Of a stretch of DNA of 64,000 nucleotides, positions 45,291-53,305 are shown one piece after another. The position numbers and the translations under genes were made by a program. The DNA lies in the NCBI GenBank assembly GCA_903865895.1, contig CAIPLM010000385.1:1-64000 (forward strand), read 5' to 3'. The DNA is from an uncultured Rhodospirillales bacterium (GTDB taxonomy: Bacteria; Pseudomonadota; Alphaproteobacteria; Acetobacterales; Acetobacteraceae). The first letter of the stretch is position 1, and the number at the start of each line of letters is the position of its first letter. The notes under the pieces were generated by a model. The model was given only the letters and a program-made list of their open reading frames with translations, was not told the DNA's origin and did not search any database.

Positions 45291-46304
45291 ATGTCAGGCA
45301 CCGCACGCGTGAGCGTCCCCCCCCCGATCGCGGGGGACCTCGCTGCCGCCATCGGCAACACCCCCCTCATCCGCCTGCGCCGCGCCTCCGAGGCCACTGG
45401 ATGCACCATTCTCGGCAAAGCCGAATTCATGAACCCCGGCGGCTCGGTGAAGGACCGTGCGGGGCTGGCCATCATCGCCGACGCCGAGGCCTCCGGCCGC
45501 CTCAGGCCCGGCGGCACCATCGTGGAGGGCACGGCGGGGAATACCGGTATCGGCCTCACTTTGGTCGGCAATGCCCGCGGCTACCGCTCGGTGATCGTGA
45601 TGCCGGAGACCCAGAGCCGCGAGAAGATCGACTTCCTGCGCATGATTGGCGCCGACCTGCGGCTGGTGCCGGCCAAGCCGTTCAAGGACCCCGGCAACTA
45701 CGTGCATGTGTCGCGCCGGCTCGCCGAGGAATTGCAGGGCGTATGGGCTAACCAGTTCGACAATCTGGCAAATCGGGAAGGCCATCGCGAAACCACCGGC
45801 CCCGAGATCTGGCATCAGACCGCGGGCGGCATCGATGCCTTTACCTGCGCCTGCGGCACCGGCGGCACGCTGGCTGGCGTGGCCATGGCGCTCAAGGCGC
45901 GCAACCCCAAGGTGCGCATCGTGCTAGCCGACCCCGAGGGCTCCTGCCTCTATGGCTGGGTGAAATCGGGGGACCTCACCGTCACCGGCAACTCGATCAC
46001 CGAGGGCATCGGCCAGGGCCGGGTGCCCGGCAACCTCGAAGGTGTGCAGATCGATGACGCCGTGCGCATCCCCGACGCCGAGGCGCTGGAGCAGGTGTTC
46101 GACCTGCTGATCCATGAGGGCCTCTCCATCGGCGGCTCGGCCGGCATCAACGTCGCAGCAGCGATCCGGGTCGCCCGCGCGATGGGGCCCGGTCACACGA
46201 TTGTGACCATCCTGTGCGACGGCGGCGCGCGCTACCAGTCCAAGCTCTTCAACCCGGAGTTCCTGCGCGAGAAGGGCCTCCCTACCCCCCCATGGATGTC
46301 CTGA
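45291..46304 (+). CDS. Second cysteine synthase, EGTAGNTG-type
   Basis: A 337-residue fold-type II PLP enzyme with the lysine in NPGGSVKDRAG and phosphate loop GTGGTLAG. The asparagine loop reads EGTAGNTG, not TSGNTG as in the CysK at 39851, and resembles the variant seen in fungal mitochondrial-type cysteine synthases. An insertion around GVWANQFDNLANREGHRETTG is family-like. A GGAGG site precedes the ATG. It overlaps the CMD gene by one base. It probably makes cysteine from an activated serine, perhaps with different sulfur or acceptor preference. Confidence 0.85.
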   Translation: MSGTARVSVPPPIAGDLAAAIGNTPLIRLRRASEATGCTILGKAEFMNPGGSVKDRAGLAIIADAEASGRLRPGGTIVEGTAGNTGIGLTLVGNARGYRSVIVMPETQSREKIDFLRMIGADLRLVPAKPFKDPGNYVHVSRRLAEELQGVWANQFDNLANREGHRETTGPEIWHQTAGGIDAFTCACGTGGTLAGVAMALKARNPKVRIVLADPEGSCLYGWVKSGDLTVTGNSITEGIGQGRVPGNLEGVQIDDAVRIPDAEALEQVFDLLIHEGLSIGGSAGINVAAAIRVARAMGPGHTIVTILCDGGARYQSKLFNPEFLREKGLPTPPWMS

Positions 46305-46732
46305 TGACCGATCTGCTCAAGCAGGCGACCGACGCCGGTATCGCCAACTTCACCGCCACCTCCGGCCGCGTGCCCGACAGCTTTCAACTGCTCGCCAAGC
46401 ACGCGCCGGCGGCCTTCGCTGGCTACGGCCTTATCCGCAGCGCCCTGATGAAGGACAGCAGCGCCGAGGGCGGGCTCGACCTCAAGACCAAGGAGTTCAT
46501 CTACGTCCTGCTCGACGTGCTGCGCGGGGACCTCAAGGGCGCCCTCTCCCACGCCGGCAACGCGATGAAGCTCGGCCTGACCTTGCCGGAACTCGCGGAT
46601 GGGCTCGTGCAGGTCATCATGGTCGGCGGCATCAACACCTGGAACATGCACGGCCAAGAGGTGATGAAGGCCTGCGAAGCCATGGTCGAACCGCCGGCGG
46701 TGCGCGAGCCAGTCGAAGGCGGGATGCGCTAG
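46304..46732 (+). CDS. Carboxymuconolactone decarboxylase (AhpD-like) family protein
   Basis: A 142-residue all-helical protein with the CMD pattern LDLKTKEFIYVLLDVLRGD followed by LSHAGNAMKLGLTLPELADGL. The CxxC pair of AhpD-type peroxidase partners is absent, so a redox role is unlikely; the histidine is kept. The start at 46304 overlaps the cysteine synthase stop (TGATG). The function is unknown, but coupling to a cysteine synthase is notable. Confidence 0.75.
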   Translation: MTDLLKQATDAGIANFTATSGRVPDSFQLLAKHAPAAFAGYGLIRSALMKDSSAEGGLDLKTKEFIYVLLDVLRGDLKGALSHAGNAMKLGLTLPELADGLVQVIMVGGINTWNMHGQEVMKACEAMVEPPAVREPVEGGMR

Positions 46733-46760
46733 GCCGTCATCAGATTCTGCCCGGCGGGCT

Positions 46761-48686
46761 CTAGCTGAAACTGAAGTCCGCCAGGTCAGGTTCCGCCACC
46801 CAGCCATAATACTCGGCCACGGTCCACGGCATGTTCACGCCGGAGCGGCCATGCTCGTTCACGTAGTAGCTGCCCGCGCCGCTGTCGCCCCAGATCAGGC
46901 GTGCCATCGCGACGTCGAGCCTGGCATTGTAGTCGCGATAGACCTCCGGCTTCACCTCGGCCGCGGTCGCGTCACGCTCGATCATCGCCATCACCATGCG
47001 GATGGCGTAGCTCGACCACAGCTCGGCCCACCCGTGGAAACTCCCGGCCCGGGGCTGGCCGTTCGGGCCGTAGAACATGAAGAAGTTCGGGAAGCCCGGC
47101 ATGGTCATGCCGAGATAGGACCGCGCCCCGTCCGCCGCCCACAGTTCATCGGGCGTCACCCCGCCGCGCCCCCGGTAGCGCACCGGCCAGAGATACTGGG
47201 ATGTGCGAAACCCCGATCCGAGCACGATGAGGTCGAAGTCTCGCGCGGTGCCGTCCCGAGTGGTGATCCCGCCCGCGGTGATTTGCTGGATCGGCTCGGT
47301 GACGAGTTCCACATTGGGTCGCTTCAGCGCCTCGAACCAGCCATTATCCACCACCATCCGCCGCGCCGCCGGCGGATAGCCTGGGCGGCTCTTGGCGAGC
47401 AGGTCAGGCCGGTCTGAAAGGCTGCGCGTGAGGTGACCGAGCAGGAAATCACGTAGCCGGTCATTGCGCTCGTTGAAGCCGCCATTGGCGGCCCGCCATG
47501 CAGCGTCGTGGATTTGCAATGGCTCGATCTGCCGATCCAGCACGGTCATCGCGTAGCAGAACCAGTTCCAGTAGTACGGCAGATGCCGCATCAGCCAGCG
47601 CTGCTCCTCGGTCACCGGCGCGTGGTAGCCATCGATCGGCACGATCCAGTTCGCGGTGCGCTGGAACACCGCGAGGCTGCCGGCCTCGCGCGCCAGGCGC
47701 GGCATCAACTGGCCGCCGCTCGATCCGGTGCCGATCAGGGCAATCCGCTTGCCCGCGAGCGGTACCGCATGGTCCCAGGCCGTGGTGTGGAAAATCGGGC
47801 CGGTGAAGGCGCCGATCCCCTCGATATCCGGCAGGTTCGGGGTGCTGAACAGGCCGCTGGCGCTGACCAGGATGCGCGTGCTCACCGCCTCCTCGGCCGC
47901 GCCAGGGGACGCGAGACGCAGCTGCCAGAGATGCTGCGCGTCGTCCCAGGTGGCGGAGTGCACTTCGGTGTTGAAACGGATGTGTTCCATCACGCCATAC
48001 TTGGTGGCGATATATTCGAGATAGGCGCGGATTTCCGCCTGGCTCGCGAAATAGCTGCGCCAGGGATAGGCCTTCTCGAACTTGAATTCGTAGAGGAAGT
48101 TAGTGATATCGACCCGCGCTTCCGGATAGTCGTTCAGCAGCCAGGTGCCGCCGACGCCGGATTGGCGTTCGATGATCTCGAAGGGAATTCCAAGCCGCGC
48201 GAGCTTGATCGCCATGGCGAGGCCGCTGATCCCGGCGCCGATGATGGTCACCTTGTAGCGCGCCAGCACCTCGGCACTTGGGCGTTCCGGCCATTCGGGA
48301 TCGCGCGGCGCGTCGGCGAATGCCAGTTCTTCGTAGGCCTGCCGCGCTGCCATGCGATCGGCCGGTGGCGTGCCGAATATCTCGAGCAGCCGCTCTGCCT
48401 CTGACGGGCTGGGGGTGGCAGAGGGTCCTACCGGGCCATCCCAGAGATATGCCAGCGCCGCCGCCTTGATCGCCGGCCGGTCGGCGGGCGCCACGGCAAT
48501 CACGGTCATCGACCCTCCGCGCACGCCGCGTGGCTCGAGCCGCATCGCCGCGAGCGCGGGGTCGCCGGTTTGCTGAAACAGCGCGAGCCGCAGGGCATTG
48601 AGATTTGCCTGCTCGATCGCCCGCTGGATGAACGCCCCATCAGGCCAGGTTTCGCGTTCTGGGGCCGGAATCGTCACGTTGGACAT
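46761..48686 (-). CDS. Flavin-containing monooxygenase, Baeyer-Villiger type
   Basis: A 641-residue FAD/NADPH enzyme. An N-terminal extension of about 140 residues precedes the FAD motif GAGISGLA (150-157). The Baeyer-Villiger fingerprint FxGxxxHTxxW is complete (F294-W304, FTGPIFHTTAW), followed by the NADPH motif GTGSSGG (319-325). It would insert oxygen into a ketone to give an ester or lactone. The start at 48686 follows GGGGAA. A LysR-type gene is divergent, and may control it. Substrate unknown; the long N-terminus resembles steroid- or cyclic-ketone-oxidising members. Confidence 0.9.
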   Translation of the reverse strand: MSNVTIPAPERETWPDGAFIQRAIEQANLNALRLALFQQTGDPALAAMRLEPRGVRGGSMTVIAVAPADRPAIKAAALAYLWDGPVGPSATPSPSEAERLLEIFGTPPADRMAARQAYEELAFADAPRDPEWPERPSAEVLARYKVTIIGAGISGLAMAIKLARLGIPFEIIERQSGVGGTWLLNDYPEARVDITNFLYEFKFEKAYPWRSYFASQAEIRAYLEYIATKYGVMEHIRFNTEVHSATWDDAQHLWQLRLASPGAAEEAVSTRILVSASGLFSTPNLPDIEGIGAFTGPIFHTTAWDHAVPLAGKRIALIGTGSSGGQLMPRLAREAGSLAVFQRTANWIVPIDGYHAPVTEEQRWLMRHLPYYWNWFCYAMTVLDRQIEPLQIHDAAWRAANGGFNERNDRLRDFLLGHLTRSLSDRPDLLAKSRPGYPPAARRMVVDNGWFEALKRPNVELVTEPIQQITAGGITTRDGTARDFDLIVLGSGFRTSQYLWPVRYRGRGGVTPDELWAADGARSYLGMTMPGFPNFFMFYGPNGQPRAGSFHGWAELWSSYAIRMVMAMIERDATAAEVKPEVYRDYNARLDVAMARLIWGDSGAGSYYVNEHGRSGVNMPWTVAEYYGWVAEPDLADFSFS

Positions 48687-48780
48687 TGCCTGTTGTTTCC
48701 CCTTCGGCCGGATATGCCGCGTTCTGCCGGCAGGATGGCGGCGCGCCGCCCCGGGGTCCAATCGAAAGGGAGTATCCCCT

Positions 48781-48804
48781 GGTATTTGCCTGGTGGATGA
48801 TACC
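48781..48804. promoter_or_regulatory. Probable LysR-type regulator binding site
   Basis: The gap between the divergent monooxygenase and LysR genes contains GGTAT at 48781-48785 and ATACC at 48800-48804 facing each other, with ATT-N9-GAT inside, close to the ATC-N9-GAT core of NodD-type sites. Position and shape suit binding by the adjacent regulator. Confidence 0.5.
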
Positions 48805-48843
48805 TGCTAATTTTTGCCGGCGTTGCTGCCAGTGGGGGCGCCG

Positions 48844-49749
48844 GTGAACCTTGCCGCGATCGATCTCAATCTTCTCCTCGTGCTCGATGCCCTGCTCCAG
48901 GAGACCCATGTCACCCGCGCCGGGCGACGGGTCGGGCTGAGCCAGCCGGCGACCAGCAGCGCGCTCAACCGGCTGCGCCATATTTTCGGCGACCAGCTGA
49001 TGGAGCGCGTCGGGCGGCGCATGCAGCTGACCGCGCGGGCCCATCAGTTGCGGGGGCCATTGCGCGAGGCGCTGGATCAGCTCGGCCGCGTCGTCACCGT
49101 CAGCGAGCAGTTCGATCCTTCGACCGCCGAATTCAGCGTGCGCATCCTGGCCTCCGACCAGATCGCCTTCATCCTGCTGCCGGCGCTGCGGGCGAAGCTG
49201 CGGGAGCTGGCGCCCCGGGTCGAACTGGTGTTCACTTGGTCCGACCGCGCCAATACCTTCGACCTGCTGATCGATGACCGGATCGATTTCGCCATCGGCG
49301 TCTACGGCGATGCGCCGCACCAGTGCCAGCGCACCCTGCTGTTCGACGACGACATCGTGGTGCAGGCCCGCAAGGGGCATCCAGCCTTCCGTGGCAAGCT
49401 GACGCTGGAGCGGTTCCTGAAATATCCCCGCGTCGCCATCTCCTTCGAAGGGCGCGCATCGAGCTACCTCGAGACCGCCCTGGCCCGCGCCGGTGCCGCC
49501 TCGCGCAGTGAGATCGTGGTCGCCCATTTGCTCAATGCGCCGCTGCTGACCTGGGATTCCGATCTGATGACGGTAGTGCCGATCCGCATGGCGCGGCGGC
49601 TCTCGGCGATGATGGAGTTGGATTGGCGGCCAGTGCCCTTCGCGATCGATCCTTTGCGGATCGAGTTGCTCTGGCGCGCCCGCGCCGAGATCGACCCCGC
49701 TTTGACCTGGTTTCGCGGCCTGCTCGTCGAGGTGGCCTCGGCACTCTGA
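48844..49749 (+). CDS. LysR-family transcriptional regulator
   Basis: A 301-residue regulator. The HTH domain (about 1-62) reads LNLLLVLDALLQETHVTRAGRRVGLSQPATSSALNRLR-like in pieces (VTRAGRRVGLSQPATSSAL), which resembles the NodD/NahR branch. The effector domain follows (about 90-300). The start is GTG 48844 behind GGGGG; a TTG at 48814 is less likely. It is divergent from the monooxygenase and upstream of the CoA-transferase, and may control a short catabolic route. Confidence 0.9.
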   Translation: MNLAAIDLNLLLVLDALLQETHVTRAGRRVGLSQPATSSALNRLRHIFGDQLMERVGRRMQLTARAHQLRGPLREALDQLGRVVTVSEQFDPSTAEFSVRILASDQIAFILLPALRAKLRELAPRVELVFTWSDRANTFDLLIDDRIDFAIGVYGDAPHQCQRTLLFDDDIVVQARKGHPAFRGKLTLERFLKYPRVAISFEGRASSYLETALARAGAASRSEIVVAHLLNAPLLTWDSDLMTVVPIRMARRLSAMMELDWRPVPFAIDPLRIELLWRARAEIDPALTWFRGLLVEVASAL

Positions 49750-49962
49750 CCGCCGCTACCAAGCGGCGCGCCACCGCCCTCTGCGGCCCGCGCCAATCAT
49801 CCGTCCGGTAAATGGCCGGCCATTCAATCTATGGGTTTCATGTCTCGCCGGGCGACGGCTAGCGTTGCGGTCACACGATGCCGCGGAGGTGCCTAGCGGG
49901 CGCCCGCGTGTGGCGTGGCCGTGCAGCCCAAGAACGAAGCATCAAAAAACAGGGGAACCAGG

Positions 49963-50157
49963 ATGAAACGTCGCACCGTCATCGCCGGGCTTGGTGGGTT
50001 TGCTGCGTTCGCGTTGCTGGCTCCGGCCTCCAACTTCAGGGACCTCAATGCACGCATCCAGTTCCCCAGGATTCCCTTGAACACCGGCCCGACCAACGTC
50101 CGGCCGCTCCGGCAGATGCAGTTCACTTGCTTTACCGGGCGGCAGGCATTGGCATGA
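49963..50157 (+). CDS. Small Tat-leader-like ORF coupled to a CoA-transferase gene
   Basis: A 64-residue product beginning MKRRTVIAGLGGFAAFALLAPA, a twin-arginine-like leader with a hydrophobic core, followed by about 40 residues with no recognised domain. The stop overlaps the CoA-transferase start (ATGA). The gene could be the stump of a periplasmic binding protein after a deletion, or a genuine small exported protein. The ribosome site is weak (CCAGG). Confidence 0.45.
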   Translation: MKRRTVIAGLGGFAAFALLAPASNFRDLNARIQFPRIPLNTGPTNVRPLRQMQFTCFTGRQALA

Positions 50158-51371
50158 CAAACACCCCACCGCTGTTCGCCGGGCTGAAGGTGATCGATTG
50201 CGCCACCTTCATCGCCGCCCCCACGGCTGCCACCGTGCTGGCCGATTACGGCGCGGACGTGATCAAGGTCGAGCCGCCCGGGGAGGGCGACCCGTGGCGC
50301 AATGTCTATACCCGGCCCGAAGTGCCGCAATCGCCGCACAACTATCCGTACCTCGCCAATAACCGGAACAAGCGCGGCATCGCGATCGACCTCAAGACGC
50401 CATCCGGTCAGGTGGCGATGGCACGGCTGGTGGGCCAGGCCGATGTTTTCATCACCAACCTGCCGCTCCCGGTGCGCGCGCGGCTGGGGCTGCGCTACGA
50501 GGACTTCGCGACCCGGTTCCCCCGGCTGATCTATGGCAGCTTCACCGCCTATGGCGAAACTGGCGACGAGGCTGCCAAGACCGGGTTCGACCTGACGGCC
50601 TATTGGGCCCGCTCCGGCCTGATGGACCAGGTGCGGCCCGACCACACGCAGCCGCCGGCGCAATCGGTGGCTGGGCTCGGGGACCATCCGAGCGGCATGG
50701 CGCTCTATGGCGGCATTGCCACCGCGCTCTACCGGCGCGAGCGGACCGGCCTGGGCGGCGAAGTCCGCACCTCGCTGCTGGGCAGCGGCATGTGGGCGAA
50801 CGCGGTGTTCATCCAGGCCAGCCTGTGCGGCGCCACCATCCCGCCCCGCCCACCGCGCGAGGAGGCACGGCGCGCGGCCGGCAACGCCTACCGCACGGGG
50901 GATGACCGCTGGTTCATCCTTGCGCTGTCAAACGAGATGCGGCAGTGGCCTGCTCTGGCCGCCGCGATCGGCCGGCCCGAGCTGGTGAGTGATCCCCGCT
51001 TCATCGACAGCGACGATCGAGTGGCCAATGCGCGCGCCCTGATCGAGATTCTCGACGACGCCTTCGCCCAACGGACGCTCGCCGAGTGGCGCCGCCGGCT
51101 GGACGATGCCGGCCTCACCTTCGGCATCGTCGCCACCACCGAGGAAACCGCCCGCGACCACCAGGCGACGGAGACTGGCATTCTCCGCCCGATCGAGGGC
51201 ACTGACCTAATGACGGTGGACAGCCCGTTCACCCTCACCGGATCGGACAAGGCCCCCATCACGGCCGCCCCAGGGCTTGGCGCACACTCGGGCGCTATCC
51301 TACGGGATTTCGGATTCTCCGAGGCCGAAATCGTCGCCCTACGTGCCGACGGAGTCGTCACCGGCGGCTAG
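50154..51371 (+). CDS. CoA-transferase family III (CaiB/BaiF) protein
   Basis: A 405-residue protein with the family III fold: GLKVIDCATFIAAPTAATVLADYGADVIKVE at the start (in part), NNRNKRGIAIDLKT and the catalytic aspartate in TGFDLTAYWARSG (D146). It moves CoA between carboxylic acids, for example activating a degradation intermediate. The ATG overlaps the upstream small ORF. Lying in the monooxygenase/LysR neighbourhood, it may act on an acid made after ester hydrolysis; that is inference. Confidence 0.88.
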   Translation: MTNTPPLFAGLKVIDCATFIAAPTAATVLADYGADVIKVEPPGEGDPWRNVYTRPEVPQSPHNYPYLANNRNKRGIAIDLKTPSGQVAMARLVGQADVFITNLPLPVRARLGLRYEDFATRFPRLIYGSFTAYGETGDEAAKTGFDLTAYWARSGLMDQVRPDHTQPPAQSVAGLGDHPSGMALYGGIATALYRRERTGLGGEVRTSLLGSGMWANAVFIQASLCGATIPPRPPREEARRAAGNAYRTGDDRWFILALSNEMRQWPALAAAIGRPELVSDPRFIDSDDRVANARALIEILDDAFAQRTLAEWRRRLDDAGLTFGIVATTEETARDHQATETGILRPIEGTDLMTVDSPFTLTGSDKAPITAAPGLGAHSGAILRDFGFSEAEIVALRADGVVTGG

Positions 51372-51616
51372 CGCGAGATCCGTGCTGATCGAAGCACGGA
51401 TATCGCTCTAGCTTTTTGTTTTAACGAGCAGGTTCAGCCGGACGGCGTTGCCGCCTGATCGGCTGTTGCTCTAGGAGCCTGTCCGAGCAACCCTGCTCGG
51501 TATGGCTTCGATCAGATTTTTCATTTGAATGGCGAACATCTTCGGTAGCGTCCGCGTTGGCGGTGGAAATCGAAGAGGCTTGAGGATGTCGGTTGGGGTG
51601 GCCATCGGATCGTGTG
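51372..51616. other. Intergenic stretch with possible insertion-sequence ends
   Basis: No gene is supported. The heptamer GCTCTAG occurs near 51406 and again near 51468, and GGAGCCTGTCCGAGC near 51475 looks like the end of an IS5-type element, but no matching opposite end was found. The region is less GC-rich than its neighbours. Confidence 0.35.
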
Positions 51617-51745
51617 GCTAGAGCGGATGTATTCGACTACATTGAGCACTTCTACAACGGGGTTCGCAGAGCCTCGACCTGGCGTTGTCTCAGCCCTGCC
51701 GAGTTTGAGAAACCAGCCGAGTTTGAGAAAAAGGCGCAATCAGCT
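51617..51745 (+). pseudogene. C-terminal fragment of an IS3-family OrfB transposase
   Basis: The frame from 51617 reads ARADVFDYIEHFYNGVRR...LSPAEFEK, the standard C-terminal end of IS3 integrase-type transposases. The rest of OrfB is missing. An 18-base tandem duplication (GCCGAGTTTGAGAAA at 51698 and 51716) repeats the codons for AEFEK. Upstream bases show no transposase homology, so this is a dead stump. Confidence 0.8.
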
Positions 51746-51907
51746 TCATGGCGTGTCTACGGAACTGGCAGCAGGCCATACGTAGAGTTCTTGCCCAGCC
51801 TTGGCGCAAATCGCACCTGAGCCGATCCGTTGAACACGGAAAAAACTCTGATGCCACCTAGGCAAAAGTCGCCCGTCCGAATGCAGGAACGAACTCACGG
51901 AAACGAT

Positions 51908-51984
51908 TGGCGGACCCGAATGGATTCGAACCATCGGCCTTTGCCTTCGGAGGGCAACGCTCTATCCAGCTGAGCTACGGGTCC
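51908..51984 (-). tRNA. tRNA-Arg (anticodon CCG)
   Basis: On the minus strand a full cloverleaf is readable: acceptor GGACCCG, D-arm GCTCAGCTGGATAGAGC, anticodon stem TTGCC/GGCAA with loop CTCCGAA giving anticodon CCG, T-arm GGTTCGAATCC and 3' G-CCA encoded in the DNA (51908-51910). It decodes CGG. It lies 160 bases from a transposase stump, so this may be an integration site. Confidence 0.95.
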
Positions 51985-52028
51985 CGCGGCGCTTCATTAG
52001 CGCGGATGCGATGAAGTTGGAAGAGCGT

Positions 52029-53039
52029 TCAGGCCGCGCCCGCCAGCCATGCGGCGGCGCGGATGTCGGCGGCGGAGGGCAAGGGGGTCTTGGGGTCGCG
52101 GATCCAGGCGATCGCGTCGGCGATCGGCAGGGCGCGGCCGAGGTCGCGCATCAGCAAATGCCAGCCATCGGCATAGAGCGCCTGCCGCGTCGAGACCGGC
52201 AGGGCGGACCAGGTGGCGCGGGTGGCGGCGGGGGGGACGATTTCGTCGCGCGCGCCGTAGAGGAACAGGCTGGGGGGGGCGAATTCGGGGGCGGCGGCGA
52301 GGGCGAGGTCCATCAGGTCCACCAGCCCGGCCATGGTGTCGAAGCGGGTTTCGAGGATGGTGAGCGGGTTGCGGGCGAGGCGGCGGATGGCGTCGGCGTT
52401 GTCGCTGGCGAAGATCTTGATCGGCGGCGGCGGGCGCGCGACCGTCATGCCCGGGGTGATGTTGGCGGCGAGGAACAGGCCGGTGCGCATGAACAGGTTC
52501 ATCCGCGCCCGCCCCCATACCGCCGGCGCGAGCAGGACATAGCCGGCCACTTCGGGCGCGTAGCCGCGGGTGGCGAGGCGCATCAGCACCGCGCCGCCCA
52601 TGCTTTCGCCCATCAGGATCAGTTTGGCGCCGGGGTGCCGCGCCTGGAGGGCGGCCACCATGTCGGCCGCGTCATCCACCATTGCCTCCGCCCCGGCCCA
52701 GAGGCCGCGGCCGGGGGCGGCGCCGAAGCCGCGCTGGTCCGGCGCGTAGAGCGCCATGCCGGCGGCGGCGAAGGAGGGGGCGGGGATTTCCCAGGCGTCG
52801 CGGCTGTCGTTGAAGCCGTGCAGGGCCAGCACGATCGCCTCCGGCGGGACTTGGGGATGCCAGGCACGGTAGGGGAGGATCGCACCGTCGCGCATCACGA
52901 AGCCGGCCGCATCCATGCCAGGTGTCCGGATGGTGGGCCCAGGCGGGGTGGCGGCGCCGACGCAGCCCGACAGCAGCGCGCCCGCGCCCAGCACGGAGAG
53001 GCGGCGTGAGAGGGGAAAGGTTGAAACCATGCGCGCCAT
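52029..53039 (-). CDS. Alpha/beta hydrolase, probable lipoprotein
   Basis: A 336-residue serine hydrolase. The N-terminus has a signal peptide ending in a lipobox (LLSGC, C26), which suggests anchoring as a lipoprotein. LALHGFND forms the oxyanion region and GESMGG is the nucleophile elbow; the catalytic aspartate and histidine are likely in LYGARDEIVPP and ADGWHLLMRD. It is of the lysophospholipase (Hydrolase_4) type. The start at 53039 has AGGG at good spacing; ATGs at 53048 and 53030 are alternatives. Confidence 0.87.
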   Translation of the reverse strand: MARMVSTFPLSRRLSVLGAGALLSGCVGAATPPGPTIRTPGMDAAGFVMRDGAILPYRAWHPQVPPEAIVLALHGFNDSRDAWEIPAPSFAAAGMALYAPDQRGFGAAPGRGLWAGAEAMVDDAADMVAALQARHPGAKLILMGESMGGAVLMRLATRGYAPEVAGYVLLAPAVWGRARMNLFMRTGLFLAANITPGMTVARPPPPIKIFASDNADAIRRLARNPLTILETRFDTMAGLVDLMDLALAAAPEFAPPSLFLYGARDEIVPPAATRATWSALPVSTRQALYADGWHLLMRDLGRALPIADAIAWIRDPKTPLPSAADIRAAAWLAGAA

Positions 53040-53098
53040 GGCTATCATGCCCTGCCCGCGTTATGGGACTCTCCCCACGACATCCCCGAGGATTTTTC

Positions 53099-53296
53099 AT
53101 GCCCGACGGCGCCACCACCCCGAAGCCGACCGAGATCATCCATGTGGACGAGCGCACCATCGCCTGCGACGGCGGGGACGGCGCCCTCGGCCATCCCCGC
53201 GTGTTCCTGCGTATCGCCGACCAGGAGATCATGTGCCCGTATTGCTCGCGCCTCTACGTGCTGAACGAAGGCGCCGGCGATGATCACGGGCACTGA
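53099..53296 (+). CDS. CHCC-type zinc-finger domain protein
   Basis: A 65-residue protein with the zf-CHCC pattern: IACDGG, GHPRVFLRI and EIMCPYCSRLYVL. Homologues include the mitochondrial complex I subunit NDUFS6, and alphaproteobacterial members occur as short stand-alone proteins. A GAGG site precedes the ATG at 53099. It lies ten bases before polA, perhaps on one mRNA. In bacteria a role in respiratory complex I is inferred from the family. Confidence 0.88.
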   Translation: MPDGATTPKPTEIIHVDERTIACDGGDGALGHPRVFLRIADQEIMCPYCSRLYVLNEGAGDDHGH

Positions 53297-53305
53297 CGCA
53301 AGCCG

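Noticed and set aside
51474..51616. Possible IS5-family transposase end
   Set aside because: The end-like sequence is suggestive but no translated segment on either strand matches a transposase.
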